Assembly (NCBI RefSeq): GCF_026932795.1 | Contig: NZ_JADPVH010000036.1 | Coordinates: 1-43,621, forward strand | Origin: Paenarthrobacter sp. Z7-10 | GTDB lineage: Bacteria; Actinomycetota; Actinomycetes; Actinomycetales; Micrococcaceae | Length of the DNA: 43,621 nucleotides | Direction of reading: 5' to 3' | In this document: positions 1 to 8,060 of the stretch, piece by piece | Position numbering within the stretch: position 1 is the first letter of the stretch | Layout: the number at the start of each line of letters is the position of its first letter | Translations under genes and position numbers: made by a program | The notes under the pieces: generated by a model | Seen by the model: only the letters and a program-made list of their open reading frames with translations | What the model was told of the DNA's origin: nothing | The model's database searches: none

Positions 1-92
1 GTGACCTGACCGGGAAACCCGACCCTTGCGTAAAAGACGAACCCTTCCCCAAAAACGATGAACTACTTACTGCTGCTGATTCCATGGGTGCT

Positions 93-120
93 GCAACTCC
101 CGATTAGTCGGGGGTGTTGC
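93..120. terminator. imperfect hairpin downstream of the threonine aldolase gene
   Basis: Outer arms GCAAC (93-97) and GTTGC (116-120) and inner arms CCCGA (99-103) and TCGGG (108-112) close around TTAG. It lies about 60 nt beyond the threonine aldolase stop on the minus strand and could end that operon. There is no clear T-run on either side, so terminator function is weakly supported. Nothing else is recognisable in the first 181 bases. Confidence 0.3.
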
Positions 121-181
121 AACGTTCGCTAGAACTCGCCCTGCCCATCGACCGGGCGCTGCAGTGGGCAAAGGGCGGGGA

Positions 182-1300
182 TCAGGCCAATTCGCTCCGG
201 ATCGCGCTCAGGAAGGCGTCAATGTCCGCCTCGGTGGTGTCGAACGAGCACATCCAGCGCACTTCGCGGGCCGCTTCGTCCCAATCGTAGAACCGGAAGG
301 ACTCCCGAAGCCTGTCGGCTGATCCTTCCGGCAAAATGGCGAAGACTCCGTTGGATTGCGTCGGCTGGGTGCAGCTGACGCCGTCGATCCCTTCAACTCC
401 AGCCCGCAGCCGTGCCGCCATCGCATTCGCATGGGAGGCGGAGCGCAGCCACAGATCGCCTTCCAGCAGGGCGATGAACTGAGCCGAAATGAAGCGCATC
501 TTCGAGGCGAGCTGCATATTCATTTTGCGCAGGTACTTTAGGCCCGCTGTAGCCTCGGGATTCAGGGCGACGACGGCCTCGCCGTACATCAGGCCGTTTT
601 TGGTTCCGCCGAAGGACAGTACGTCCACGCCCGCATCGGAGGTGAAGGCACGCAGCGGCTGGCCCAAGTGGGCGGCTGCGTTGGCCAGCCGGGCGCCATC
701 CATGTGCAGCCTCATCCCCTTGGCATGGACGTGGTCGGCGATCGCGGCTACTTCCGCAGGGGTGTAGCACGTGCCAAGTTCTGTGGTCTGGGTAATCGAG
801 ACGGCCAGCGGCTGCGCCCGGTGCTCGTCGCCCCAGCCCCACGCCTCCTGGTCAATCAGCTCGGGAGTCAGTTTGCCGTCCGGCGCGGCAACGGCCAGCA
901 GTTTCATCCCGCCAACGCGCTCCGGAGCGCCATTTTCATCCATATTGATGTGCGCCGTCCGGGCGCACACCACAGCACCCCAGCGGGGCAGCAGCGACTG
1001 CAGGCTCAGCACGTTTGCCCCGGTGCCGTTGAAAACGGGGAAGACATCCACCTCAGCGCCGAAATGGCCGGCCATCACTTCCTGCAGGCGGCTGGTGTAG
1101 ACATCCTCCCCATAGGAAACTTGGTGGCCGTCGTTGGCCGCCGCCAGGGCAGCCAGTATCTCCGGGTGGACGCCGGAGTAGTTGTCCGAAGCGAAGCCGC
1201 GGACGGCTGGATCATGCAGCCGTCCGGAGGCATTGGTGTCCGCAGAGGACGCTGCGGGCGCAGGGGAGCTTTCCGTCAGGGTGTTTGCCGTGTTGGTCAC
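182..1300 (-). CDS. ltaE: low-specificity L-threonine aldolase
   Basis: A 372-residue PLP-dependent, fold-type I enzyme that cleaves L-threonine or allo-threonine to glycine and acetaldehyde in the cytoplasm. Family features seen: an N-terminal FASDNYSGVHPEI segment, the HMDGARLANA motif whose Asp faces the PLP pyridine, and SFGGTKNG, whose Lys should form the Schiff base. The length is slightly above the usual 340-350 because of a low-complexity N-terminus rich in Thr, Ala and Ser; a shorter start inside that stretch is possible. It is the last gene of a leftward operon, 20 nt after an SDR gene, itself coupled to a DUF6421 gene. The stop is followed by TCCCCGCCC, a sequence also found just after the msrB stop. 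Confidence 0.9.
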   Translation of the reverse strand: MTNTANTLTESSPAPAASSADTNASGRLHDPAVRGFASDNYSGVHPEILAALAAANDGHQVSYGEDVYTSRLQEVMAGHFGAEVDVFPVFNGTGANVLSLQSLLPRWGAVVCARTAHINMDENGAPERVGGMKLLAVAAPDGKLTPELIDQEAWGWGDEHRAQPLAVSITQTTELGTCYTPAEVAAIADHVHAKGMRLHMDGARLANAAAHLGQPLRAFTSDAGVDVLSFGGTKNGLMYGEAVVALNPEATAGLKYLRKMNMQLASKMRFISAQFIALLEGDLWLRSASHANAMAARLRAGVEGIDGVSCTQPTQSNGVFAILPEGSADRLRESFRFYDWDEAAREVRWMCSFDTTEADIDAFLSAIRSELA

Positions 1301-1320
1301 TGGAGCGGGTTCGCCTTTTT

Positions 1321-2070
1321 CTAGAGGATGATGCGGCTGCCGTTGAGCTCGGCGGCCGGTCGTGCAAAGAGGCCTGCCACTTCTTCGGCCAGTCGTTTGA
1401 CGTCCGTGAAGCCGGGGAAGTTGCGTTGAGGGGCTGCGGCGCGCATGCCGTCGTACACCAAAGCCTTGACTGCCAGTATGACGGCGGCTGCCCTGCTGCC
1501 GTCAACTGCAAAGCCGTCGGCTACGGCGAGGACCCACGCTTCCGCCGCGGCCTTGACGGCGGCATAGTTGGCGTTGCCCGCCGTCGGCCGGCTCACAGCG
1601 GTGCTGGAAACGATGGACAACCGGCCAGTGACGGAGGCTGCCAAGTCGGGGTAGAACGTCCGGCTGGTGTTGCGCAAGGTGGTGAGCACATTGCGCTGCA
1701 GGAAGTCCCAGTCCACATCCGACTGTCCGGCGATGCCGTCTCCGCCGCGCCACCCTCCCACCAGGTGCACCAGCCCGTCGACAAGTCCGAATTGGTCATG
1801 CACCTGATCAGCCAGGAGACTGACGCTGTCCGGATCGGCCAAGTCGCAGACCAAGCCTGTGGCTCCGGGGATGCCCGCTACGGCCGCTGCAATCCGACCG
1901 CCATCGGAGCCGACCGAGATCACCCGATGCCCAGCCTGGGTAAATGCGCGGGCCCCCGCAATGCCGGCCGCGCTGCTGCCACCGGCAATCAGGATGGTCA
2001 GCCCTTTGGTCGCGTCCGCGCTTTGGTCCCGGCGGGCTTCTTCAGTGGTCATTGGGGCTGCGGCGGACAT
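1321..2070 (-). CDS. SDR-family NAD(P)-dependent oxidoreductase
   Basis: A 249-residue short-chain dehydrogenase/reductase of unknown substrate. A Rossmann nucleotide-binding segment (ILIAGGSSAAGIAGA) lies near residues 20-35, an acidic CDLAD follows the third strand, and a catalytic-type Ser plus YAAVK (Tyr-x-x-x-Lys) lies about two-thirds along, after STAVSRPTAGN. The ATG at 2070 was chosen because it overlaps the upstream stop as TGATG, a translational-coupling arrangement; the longer open frame upstream has no support. It sits between a DUF6421 gene and threonine aldolase. Oxidation of a 3-hydroxy amino acid would suit the aldolase partner, but that is only an inference. Confidence 0.85.
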   Translation of the reverse strand: MSAAAPMTTEEARRDQSADATKGLTILIAGGSSAAGIAGARAFTQAGHRVISVGSDGGRIAAAVAGIPGATGLVCDLADPDSVSLLADQVHDQFGLVDGLVHLVGGWRGGDGIAGQSDVDWDFLQRNVLTTLRNTSRTFYPDLAASVTGRLSIVSSTAVSRPTAGNANYAAVKAAAEAWVLAVADGFAVDGSRAAAVILAVKALVYDGMRAAAPQRNFPGFTDVKRLAEEVAGLFARPAAELNGSRIIL

Positions 2071-3464
2071 CACTGGCCAGCCGGAGCAAGGTCTGGACTT
2101 TCGGCTGTGATGCCGGCGGTGGATTCGATCACCGGACGCATCTTCTTTTCCAGCGCCTCGAAGAACATGGAAAGCGGAAATTCGTCGTCCAGGACCTGGT
2201 CCGTCAGCCCGCGCGGAGCGCCGTCCACCGGCAGTGCGGCCGGGCCCTTGGCCCAAACGGAGGCCGGATGCGGGGTGACGGTGGCCGAGACCAACTTATA
2301 GGCGGCGAGCCAATGTGCCGTCTTGGGCCGGTCGATGGAACGCCAGTACAGCTCCTCGATTTCCTTGCCCAGGGCGATGACTACTTCGGGAACCTCGGCC
2401 CAGTCGATGGACAGCTTAGTGTCCGTCCAGTGCAGTACATGATGCTGGTGCATCCAGGCGAACAGGAGCTGGCCGCCCAGCCCGTCGTAGTTGCGGACCC
2501 TGGTGCCGGTGATGGCGAAGCGGAAAATCCGGTCGAAGATGACGGCGTACTGGACCAATTTGGCGTGCCTGCGCGCCTCGGGGGAGGCGTCGTCGTCGTG
2601 CTCCAGCTTGACAGACTCGCGGAAGGCGGTGAGATCGCAGCGCAGCTCCTCCAGGGAGTAAAGGAAAAACGGCATCCGCTGCTTGATCATAAACGGATCA
2701 AAAGGCAGGTCCCCACGCATGTGAGTGCGGTCGTGGATCAAGTCCCACATCACAAAGGTCTCCTGCGCCAGCTTCTGGTCGTCAAGCAGCTCCGCGGCGT
2801 CGGCAGGCAGTTCAAGGGACGTTATGGCTGCTGCGGACCGAAGCACGCGGCGGAAGCGCGCGGCCTCCCGGTCCGCGAAGATGGCGCCCCAAGTGAACGT
2901 CGGGGTCTCCCGGACGGCGACACTTTCCGGAAAGAGCACGGCGGCATTCGTGTCATACCCGGGCGTGAAGTCGAGAAACCGGATCGGAACAAAAAGCTTG
3001 TTGGAGTAATCGCCGGCCTCGAGTTCGGCAACGAACTCGGGCCAGACCACCTCGATCAGGACTGCCTCCACGAGGCGGTTGGTGCTCCCGTTCTGGGTGT
3101 ACATCGGGAAAACCACCAGGTGCGTCAGCCCGTTGATCCGCTGTTTCTGCGGCTGGAAAGCCAGCAGCGAATCCAGGAAGTCGGGAACTCCCAGGCCTTC
3201 CCCGGACCAGCGTTCGAAGTCCTGCACCAGCAGCTGCAAATAATCTGCGTCATGTGGGAAATGGAGGGTCAAGGCTTGGATGGAGTTGGTGATGGTGGCG
3301 ATGAGGGCGCCCGCAGCTTCATGGTCCGTCTGCTCCGGGACCGAACCGTCCTTGACTTGGAGGGCCTGCAGGGCGGTCGCGGCGGCCTTGAGCGCGCGCC
3401 ATGGTTCGCTGGCCACCAGGTCTGCGGTGCTGGCGGGTCGGAAGGTGGAAAGCGTCTCGGTCAC
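2070..3464 (-). CDS. DUF6421 family protein, function unknown
   Basis: About 464 residues from a GTG start at 3464, chosen because AAAGG lies about 8 nt upstream; upstream codons in frame do not look like protein. I recognise it as the actinobacterial DUF6421 family. Seen in the sequence: no signal peptide or membrane segment; the helical segment WDLIHDRTHMRGD with HDRTH at residues 244-248; EELRCD at 272-277; and a His-rich WMHQHHVLHW further on. HDxxH followed by EExxxD about 25 residues later resembles the zinc-ligand layout of gluzincin peptidases such as the M49 family (HExxxH then EECRAE), but the glutamate is replaced by Asp, so any metallo-enzyme role is speculative. It is the first gene of the operon with the SDR and threonine aldolase genes. 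Confidence 0.8.
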   Translation of the reverse strand: MTETLSTFRPASTADLVASEPWRALKAAATALQALQVKDGSVPEQTDHEAAGALIATITNSIQALTLHFPHDADYLQLLVQDFERWSGEGLGVPDFLDSLLAFQPQKQRINGLTHLVVFPMYTQNGSTNRLVEAVLIEVVWPEFVAELEAGDYSNKLFVPIRFLDFTPGYDTNAAVLFPESVAVRETPTFTWGAIFADREAARFRRVLRSAAAITSLELPADAAELLDDQKLAQETFVMWDLIHDRTHMRGDLPFDPFMIKQRMPFFLYSLEELRCDLTAFRESVKLEHDDDASPEARRHAKLVQYAVIFDRIFRFAITGTRVRNYDGLGGQLLFAWMHQHHVLHWTDTKLSIDWAEVPEVVIALGKEIEELYWRSIDRPKTAHWLAAYKLVSATVTPHPASVWAKGPAALPVDGAPRGLTDQVLDDEFPLSMFFEALEKKMRPVIESTAGITAESPDLAPAGQ

Positions 3465-3599
3465 GGGAAAGACCTTTCTAGGGGACGGCAGGAAAGCTGC
3501 GCGAAGTGCGGAATGTCGATCACCGGTAGGCGTCTCCGGCTTTTCGAGCGTACCAATAGAACAGTAAAACTTACCTGCCATATTCCTAAGCGTCAGCAA

Positions 3600-3760
3600 A
3601 TCTTAGTCTCGATGACAATGAAGAGCGGCGCTGCCTCAGCATCGTGATGGCTGGGCAGCACCGCCGTGTTGAGGGTGCAGCAATCTTCCGGTTCAGGGCG
3701 CCGTACTTGGGCGGCCGGAGGGGCTGGCGATCAGCCGACCGGGCATCTAGGAACGGCAGC
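3600..3760. other. intergenic region between the msrB 3' end and the DUF6421 operon
   Basis: This stretch should hold the leftward promoter of the DUF6421-SDR-ltaE operon. AT-richer sequence lies around 3550-3610, but I could not place a convincing -35/-10 pair. No gene is visible. Confidence 0.35.
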
Positions 3761-3824
3761 GGGCGGGGATCAGCTGGCTGACACCACAACCACCGGGTGG
3801 GCGGGGATCAGCTGGCCGACACCA
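3761..3824. repeat. 26-bp direct repeat duplicating the msrB stop region
   Basis: Two copies (3761-3786 and 3799-3824) differ at one base and are offset by 38 bp. The right copy contains the msrB stop codon and the codons before it; the left copy lies just downstream of the gene. The shared core GGGCGGGGATCA also occurs at 173-184, again across a stop codon (that of ltaE). Confidence 0.8.
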
Positions 3825-4248
3825 ACTTCAGCGACACAGAGTTTATGCAGAATCGCTGGTCGGTGGGGTTGTCGTATCCCTCACCCTCGAAAACGTGCCC
3901 CAGGTGCGAGTCGCAATTGCCGCAGCGCACCTCCACCCGGTCCATGCCCATGGTGCGATCGTGGATGTATTTCACGTTCCCGCCCGCCAGCGGCGCCCAG
4001 AACGAGGGCCACCCGCAATGCGAGTCGAATTTCTCTTTGCTGGTGAAGAGCTCAGTTCCGCACGCGCGGCACTGGTAGACACCCTCTGCGTGGCTGTCCC
4101 AGTACTCGCCCGTATAGGGGCGCTCGGTTCCGGACTGCCGCAGCACCTGGTATTCGGCAGGGGTGAGTTCGTCGCGCCACTGCTCGTCGGTCTTGACCAC
4201 CGAAGCTGCGCTGGCCTGATTCACTTCTTCACGTTGTTGATGGCTCAT
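3808..4248 (-). CDS. msrB: peptide-methionine (R)-S-oxide reductase MsrB
   Basis: A 146-residue cytoplasmic enzyme that reduces methionine-R-sulfoxide in proteins. Two CxxC pairs (Cys60/Cys63 and Cys109/Cys112) form the usual structural zinc site; the catalytic Cys is residue 134 in RFCINSVSL. The conserved GTERP, HCGWPSF and HLGHVFEG blocks are all present. The ATG at 4248 gives a family-like short N-terminus; the frame stays open further upstream but runs through a 14-bp direct repeat and looks non-coding. No clear Shine-Dalgarno sequence precedes it. It lies 40 nt behind a conserved hypothetical gene on the same strand, so the two are probably co-transcribed. Confidence 0.93.
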   Translation of the reverse strand: MSHQQREEVNQASAASVVKTDEQWRDELTPAEYQVLRQSGTERPYTGEYWDSHAEGVYQCRACGTELFTSKEKFDSHCGWPSFWAPLAGGNVKYIHDRTMGMDRVEVRCGNCDSHLGHVFEGEGYDNPTDQRFCINSVSLKLVSAS

Positions 4249-4270
4249 ATCGGCATAACGTCCGGACGCG

Positions 4271-4311
4271 GCCAATAAATCCCGGCTGCTACGAATCGCC
4301 AATAAATCCCG
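4271..4311. repeat. 14-bp direct repeat between the hypothetical gene and msrB
   Basis: GCCAATAAATCCCG occurs at 4271-4284 and 4298-4311, a 27-bp period. The right copy encodes the last residues of the upstream protein; the left copy lies in the msrB leader. It looks like a short slippage duplication. Confidence 0.75.
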
Positions 4312-4783
4312 AGCCGGAGTACAAATGCAGCACCGGAAGGCCGAGCTTGCCCTGCGCCTGGTTGGCCCAGTCCTGGTGGAAGGTATCCGCCAGCACGTGG
4401 GGACGGGTGACCACAACGGCTTGGCGGACGTCGCGCGCCTGTACCTCGGCCACCAAGGCGTTTACCGCGCTGCCATCCACCACTTTGCCGGACGCTCTTG
4501 CGCCGGCCCGCTGCAGAACGGCAAGGGATGCCTCCAGGGTGGCGGTGGCACCGGCGCGCGCCGTTGCCGCATTGGGTGCCTTTTCCCGCAGTCCGCGCAG
4601 CGCCCCCGGCAGGTCCAACAGGGTGAGCTGGTCGACGACGTCCACCAACAGATTGCGCTTGGTATCGGCCGCGACAATCACCACCAGCTCCACGTCCTCT
4701 CCAGCGTCGTAGAGCTGGGCGACATTGGCGGCGTCAATGTCGCCCAAGGGTTCCTCGGTCAGGATGATGATTGCGTCAGTCAT
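4289..4783 (-). CDS. conserved actinobacterial hypothetical protein
   Basis: 164 residues, no signal peptide or membrane span. The pattern is alternating alpha/beta: an N-terminal hydrophobic strand (AIIILTEEP), a second strand (VELVVIVAAD) followed by a long helix, then an Ala-rich helix and a C-terminal strand (RQAVVVTRPH) before LGLPVLHLYSG. This resembles a universal-stress-protein or HUP-like nucleotide-binding fold, but I see no ATP-binding GxxG signature. It sits directly upstream of msrB, so a link to oxidative stress can be suggested but not shown. I recognise the protein type from related actinobacteria without a known function. Confidence 0.75.
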   Translation of the reverse strand: MTDAIIILTEEPLGDIDAANVAQLYDAGEDVELVVIVAADTKRNLLVDVVDQLTLLDLPGALRGLREKAPNAATARAGATATLEASLAVLQRAGARASGKVVDGSAVNALVAEVQARDVRQAVVVTRPHVLADTFHQDWANQAQGKLGLPVLHLYSGSGFIGDS

Positions 4784-4883
4784 GGCATAAGCCTATGCGG
4801 TGCGATGGGCCAAAGTGTCTGTGTTCTGAATGTGCCTCGTTCCGGTGCTTTGTGTCCAGGGCGCCCATAGCGCTCGCACTAAG

Positions 4884-4931
4884 GTGCCTTGGCGTGGACC
4901 CTGCTGGGTGCCCTGGCGTGGACCCTGCCGG
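4884..4931. repeat. 24-bp tandem repeat (2 copies) and adjacent GC hairpin
   Basis: Two 24-bp units (4884-4907 and 4908-4931) differ at two bases. A hairpin with 7-bp arms GGGGCCC (4930-4936) and GGGCCCC (4947-4953) follows at once. Both lie in the 262-nt divergent intergenic region (4784-5045) between the hypothetical gene and the hydrolase gene. The 24-bp period keeps a frame open on both strands, which explains the spurious open frames here. Confidence 0.75.
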
Positions 4932-5045
4932 GGCCCCGTGCACGGTGGGCCCCGATTGCGTGTGCCAAGGGTGGTCGGAGGGCTTTTCCGCGTCCAACAC
5001 GGTGCGCCGCTCGACGTGGTCCACAGCAATGGGAACAATGGGACC

Positions 5046-6347
5046 ATGGTCAGCACCGCACGCCCCCACCGGATGCCCGCTTCGTCAGAGAGGCTTATTC
5101 CGGTGCGCCGCGGCGTTGGTGGGATTCCGCGGCAGGCTGGCTCCTGGGCCAAATGGACCGCGCTGGGCGTTGTGCTCGGAGCCGGTGCCGCTTCCGTTGC
5201 ACTCACCGCGACGTCGGCACTCGCCGCGCATTTTGCCCGCCGCGTGGTCACGCCGGCTCGGGTTCGGGAGCAGGATCTCGCGATTCTCGCGGTGGTTCGG
5301 CACGGACACGAGCTTCGCGTTATTCTGCCCGCGAATGAGGACACCACGGTGGAAGGAACCTACAGTCTGTTTTTTGATGGTGGCGCCGGCCATGCGGTGA
5401 TAGGCGCCATCCGCTCCTATGTGCCGCGTGAAGGCACCGTCATGCGCGATGTGGAGAAGGTGCTGGCGGGTGATCTGGCGTCCGCCAAGCGTGGCTGGTG
5501 GAGCGGGGCCGTTTTCGATACCCCTGCCGAGCTGGGCCTGGCCTGCGAAGATGTCAGCATTCATCTCCCCGATGGTCCAGCGCCGGCCTGGCTGATCCGC
5601 GCGGAGCCGGCACTTGGCACTTGGGCCATTCTGGTGCACGGCCGCGGCGCCACCCGCAATGAGGGACTTCGGGCGGTTCGGACGGCCCGCGAGCTGGGTC
5701 TGAACAGTCTGGTGATGTCTTATCGGAACGACGGCGATGCTCCCGCCGCCGGTGACGGCCGCTACGGCCTCGGTGTGACGGAGTGGGCGGACGTGGAGGC
5801 CGCCATCGAATTTGCCCTTGAGTATGGTGCCAAGGATGTTGTGCTGTTCGGCTATTCGATGGGCGGGGCAATTTCGCTGCAGACGGCCGATCGAAGCTCG
5901 CACCGCAACCGGATCCTGGCGCTGGTGCTGGATGCTCCAGTAATTAACTGGGTCGATGTACTGGCCCACCATGCGGAGCTGAACAAGATTCCCGCGGCCG
6001 TGGGCAAGTACGGCCAGCTCATGCTCAGCCACCCGTTGGGGCGTCGCATCACCGGACTTGCCGCCGCCGTCGACCTGAAGAGCATGGACTGGGTGAGCCG
6101 GGCGGTGGAACTGCGCACGCCCACCTTGATCATCCACAGCGTCGATGACGAATTTGTGCCCTACGGCCCATCGGCCGAACTCGCCGAACGAAACCCGGAA
6201 ATGGTGACCTTCGAACCCTTCAGCCGTGCCCGCCACACCAAGGAATGGAACGTGGATCCGGAGCGCTGGGACGCGGTGGTGAAGCAGTGGCTGGGGCCGC
6301 GGCTGGGCAGTTACGAACTGCCCCGCGATGCCGTGCTGCCTGACTAG
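5046..6347 (+). CDS. membrane-anchored alpha/beta hydrolase
   Basis: 433 residues from the ATG at 5046; the frame runs further upstream, but only through repeats. An N-terminal hydrophobic helix (about residues 32-55, ending in ALAAHFARR) looks like a signal anchor, so the enzyme probably acts outside or at the membrane. The C-terminal half is an alpha/beta-hydrolase domain: oxyanion-hole HGRGATR, nucleophile elbow GYSMGG with Ser271, an acid at Asp367 or Asp368 in HSVDDEF, and His397 in ARHTKEW. The substrate is unknown; serine esterases and peptidases of this type are common in actinobacteria. The gene is divergent from the msrB pair and convergent with sufE. Confidence 0.85.
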   Translation: MVSTARPHRMPASSERLIPVRRGVGGIPRQAGSWAKWTALGVVLGAGAASVALTATSALAAHFARRVVTPARVREQDLAILAVVRHGHELRVILPANEDTTVEGTYSLFFDGGAGHAVIGAIRSYVPREGTVMRDVEKVLAGDLASAKRGWWSGAVFDTPAELGLACEDVSIHLPDGPAPAWLIRAEPALGTWAILVHGRGATRNEGLRAVRTARELGLNSLVMSYRNDGDAPAAGDGRYGLGVTEWADVEAAIEFALEYGAKDVVLFGYSMGGAISLQTADRSSHRNRILALVLDAPVINWVDVLAHHAELNKIPAAVGKYGQLMLSHPLGRRITGLAAAVDLKSMDWVSRAVELRTPTLIIHSVDDEFVPYGPSAELAERNPEMVTFEPFSRARHTKEWNVDPERWDAVVKQWLGPRLGSYELPRDAVLPD

Positions 6348-6443
6348 ACGCAGTCGATTCAGCGACCGTCATGCAAGCGCTGAGGTGCGGCGCCGGCGGG
6401 TGGCCTCATCATGCAGTCAGCGGCAGTGCAGTGCCGGGCGGCC

Positions 6444-6890
6444 TCAGTGCGAGACGGCGGCAACCTTGCGCTTGATCCGGCCCAGCATGGCGCTCATGCC
6501 GCGCATCCGCAGTGGCGTGATGGCGCGGGTGAGCCCCAGCAGATCGGGCATTTCGTCCGGCACCGCCAAAATCTCTGCTGCGCTGAGTCCGTCCAGCCCT
6601 TCGTGCAGCACGCCGGCGAACCCCCGCGTTGTCGGAGCCTCAGCGGGGGCCCGGAAATACAGCCGGACCACCTCGCCGCCTTCACTTTCTTCGGTTTCAA
6701 CTGTCAGAAACAGCGGCGTCTGGCATTCAACCACCTGTTCCAACAGCTCAGGATGATCCTGCAGGCGCTCCGGCAAGGCCGGTAGTTCCCGGGAAAATTC
6801 CAGCAGCAACTGCAGGCGGTCCGGCTCGGTCAGCGCCTGAAAGTCGTCAACGATCTCCGCCAGCGCGGCGGGCAAGGCATATGTAGTCAT
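6444..6890 (-). CDS. sufE: SufE-family sulfur acceptor protein
   Basis: 148 residues. SufE proteins take persulfide sulfur from a cysteine desulfurase such as SufS and stimulate it for Fe-S cluster building. The acceptor Cys should be residue 56 in VVECQTPLFL, followed by the conserved acidic/aromatic strand (EVVRLYFRAPAEAPTTRGFA) and the RGMSAML region near the C-terminus. Length matches the family. It lies 67 nt downstream of a rhodanese-type sulfurtransferase gene on the same strand, a pairing common in actinobacteria that implies shared sulfur handling. No suf operon is in the window. Confidence 0.88.
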   Translation of the reverse strand: MTTYALPAALAEIVDDFQALTEPDRLQLLLEFSRELPALPERLQDHPELLEQVVECQTPLFLTVETEESEGGEVVRLYFRAPAEAPTTRGFAGVLHEGLDGLSAAEILAVPDEMPDLLGLTRAITPLRMRGMSAMLGRIKRKVAAVSH

Positions 6891-6957
6891 CCAATCCAGC
6901 CTACTGCTGATTTGTTGCGCCGTTTAGTTCCGCGCACTGCCTGCCTCCGTCGTCGTC

Positions 6958-7881
6958 CTATGAGGCCGAAGCAACTTCGCCGCGTTCGGTGCCTTTGGCG
7001 ATGGGTACCCGTACCGCGTTGCCCCACTCGGTCCAGGAGCCGTCATAGTTGCGCACGGAATCGAAGCCCAACAGGTACTTCAGCGCGAACCAAGTGTGGC
7101 TGGACCGCTCGCCGATGCGGCAGTACGCCACAACGTCGTCCCCGGGCTTTAGTCCGGCTTCGCCCAGATACAGCGCCTCGAGCTCCTCCCGGCTGCGATA
7201 GGTTCCGTCTTCGGCTGCGGCGCGGCCCCACGGAATGGATGCCGCCGTCGGGATGTGCCCGCCGCGCATGGCGCCCTCCTGCGGATAGGCCGGCATGTGC
7301 GTGCGCTGCCCGGTGTACTCCTCGGGAGAGCGGACATCGATCAGAGGCTTGCCCAAATGCGCCAGGACGTCGTCCTTGAAGGCCCGGATCGGAGCATCAT
7401 TACGCTCGGCAACCGGGTAATCGGCCGGAACAGTGCTGGAGGTTTCGGTGCTGATCTCCCGGCCCTCGGCAATCCACTTGTCCCGTCCGCCGTCGAGCAG
7501 CCGGACATCCTCGTGGCCAAAAAGCGTGAAAACCCACAGCGCGTAGGCCGCCCACCAATTCGACTTGTCGCCATAGATGATGACGGTGGAATCGCGGGAG
7601 ATTCCTTTCGACGACGCCAGTCGGGCAAAGGCGTCGCCATCAACGTAGTCGCGGGTCACCTCGTCGTTCAGGTCGGTGTGCCAGTCCACCTTGACGGCGC
7701 CTGGAATGTGGCCGGTCTCATAGAGCAGCACGTCTTCGTCCGACTCGACCACGACCAGGGATCCTGAGGTGGAGGGGCCACTGTCTCCCGCCAATGCGTC
7801 GGCCAGCCACTGGGTGGAAACCAGCCGCTCCGGATGTGCGTAGGCGGCGAACTTCTCATTGGTCTCTGCAGCAACGTCCAT
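6958..7881 (-). CDS. sseA: thiosulfate/3-mercaptopyruvate sulfurtransferase (two rhodanese domains)
   Basis: 307 residues with tandem rhodanese domains. The N-terminal domain is the inactive one ([13 protein letters not shown]); the C-terminal domain carries the persulfide-forming Cys254 in the CRIGERS loop, preceded by the [11 protein letters not shown] signature. CRIGERS is typical of the actinobacterial SseA/CysA thiosulfate sulfurtransferases; 3-mercaptopyruvate as donor cannot be excluded. The ATG at 7881 was chosen because AGAAGGGG lies about 7 nt upstream; 20 more upstream codons in frame look non-coding. It precedes sufE, so the two probably form a sulfur-transfer operon. It is divergent from zapE. 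Confidence 0.9.
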   Translation of the reverse strand: MDVAAETNEKFAAYAHPERLVSTQWLADALAGDSGPSTSGSLVVVESDEDVLLYETGHIPGAVKVDWHTDLNDEVTRDYVDGDAFARLASSKGISRDSTVIIYGDKSNWWAAYALWVFTLFGHEDVRLLDGGRDKWIAEGREISTETSSTVPADYPVAERNDAPIRAFKDDVLAHLGKPLIDVRSPEEYTGQRTHMPAYPQEGAMRGGHIPTAASIPWGRAAAEDGTYRSREELEALYLGEAGLKPGDDVVAYCRIGERSSHTWFALKYLLGFDSVRNYDGSWTEWGNAVRVPIAKGTERGEVASAS

Positions 7882-8060
7882 GATGCCCCTTCTCGTTCCG
7901 TAAGCGTGTTCCGTCAAGTCCATCCCTTTCAGCCTAACCATCCGGGCCGGGCAAAGCTTCCCGGGGTGTTAACTTGGGGAAACATCCAAGCCGGGTGGGC
8001 CTTCTTCAGGTGCTAATCCGGCGGTGGCCTGTGGTTCGCCGTGCCGCAGCCAGCCCGGAG

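Noticed and set aside
1944-3647. A 567-codon plus-strand frame opposite the DUF6421 gene
   Set aside because: Antisense to a gene with a ribosome site and translational coupling; translation is Gly/Arg/Gln-rich without recognisable motifs.
5085-6236. A 383-codon minus-strand frame opposite the alpha/beta hydrolase gene
   Set aside because: The plus strand carries an intact Ser-Asp-His hydrolase; the antisense frame has no features.
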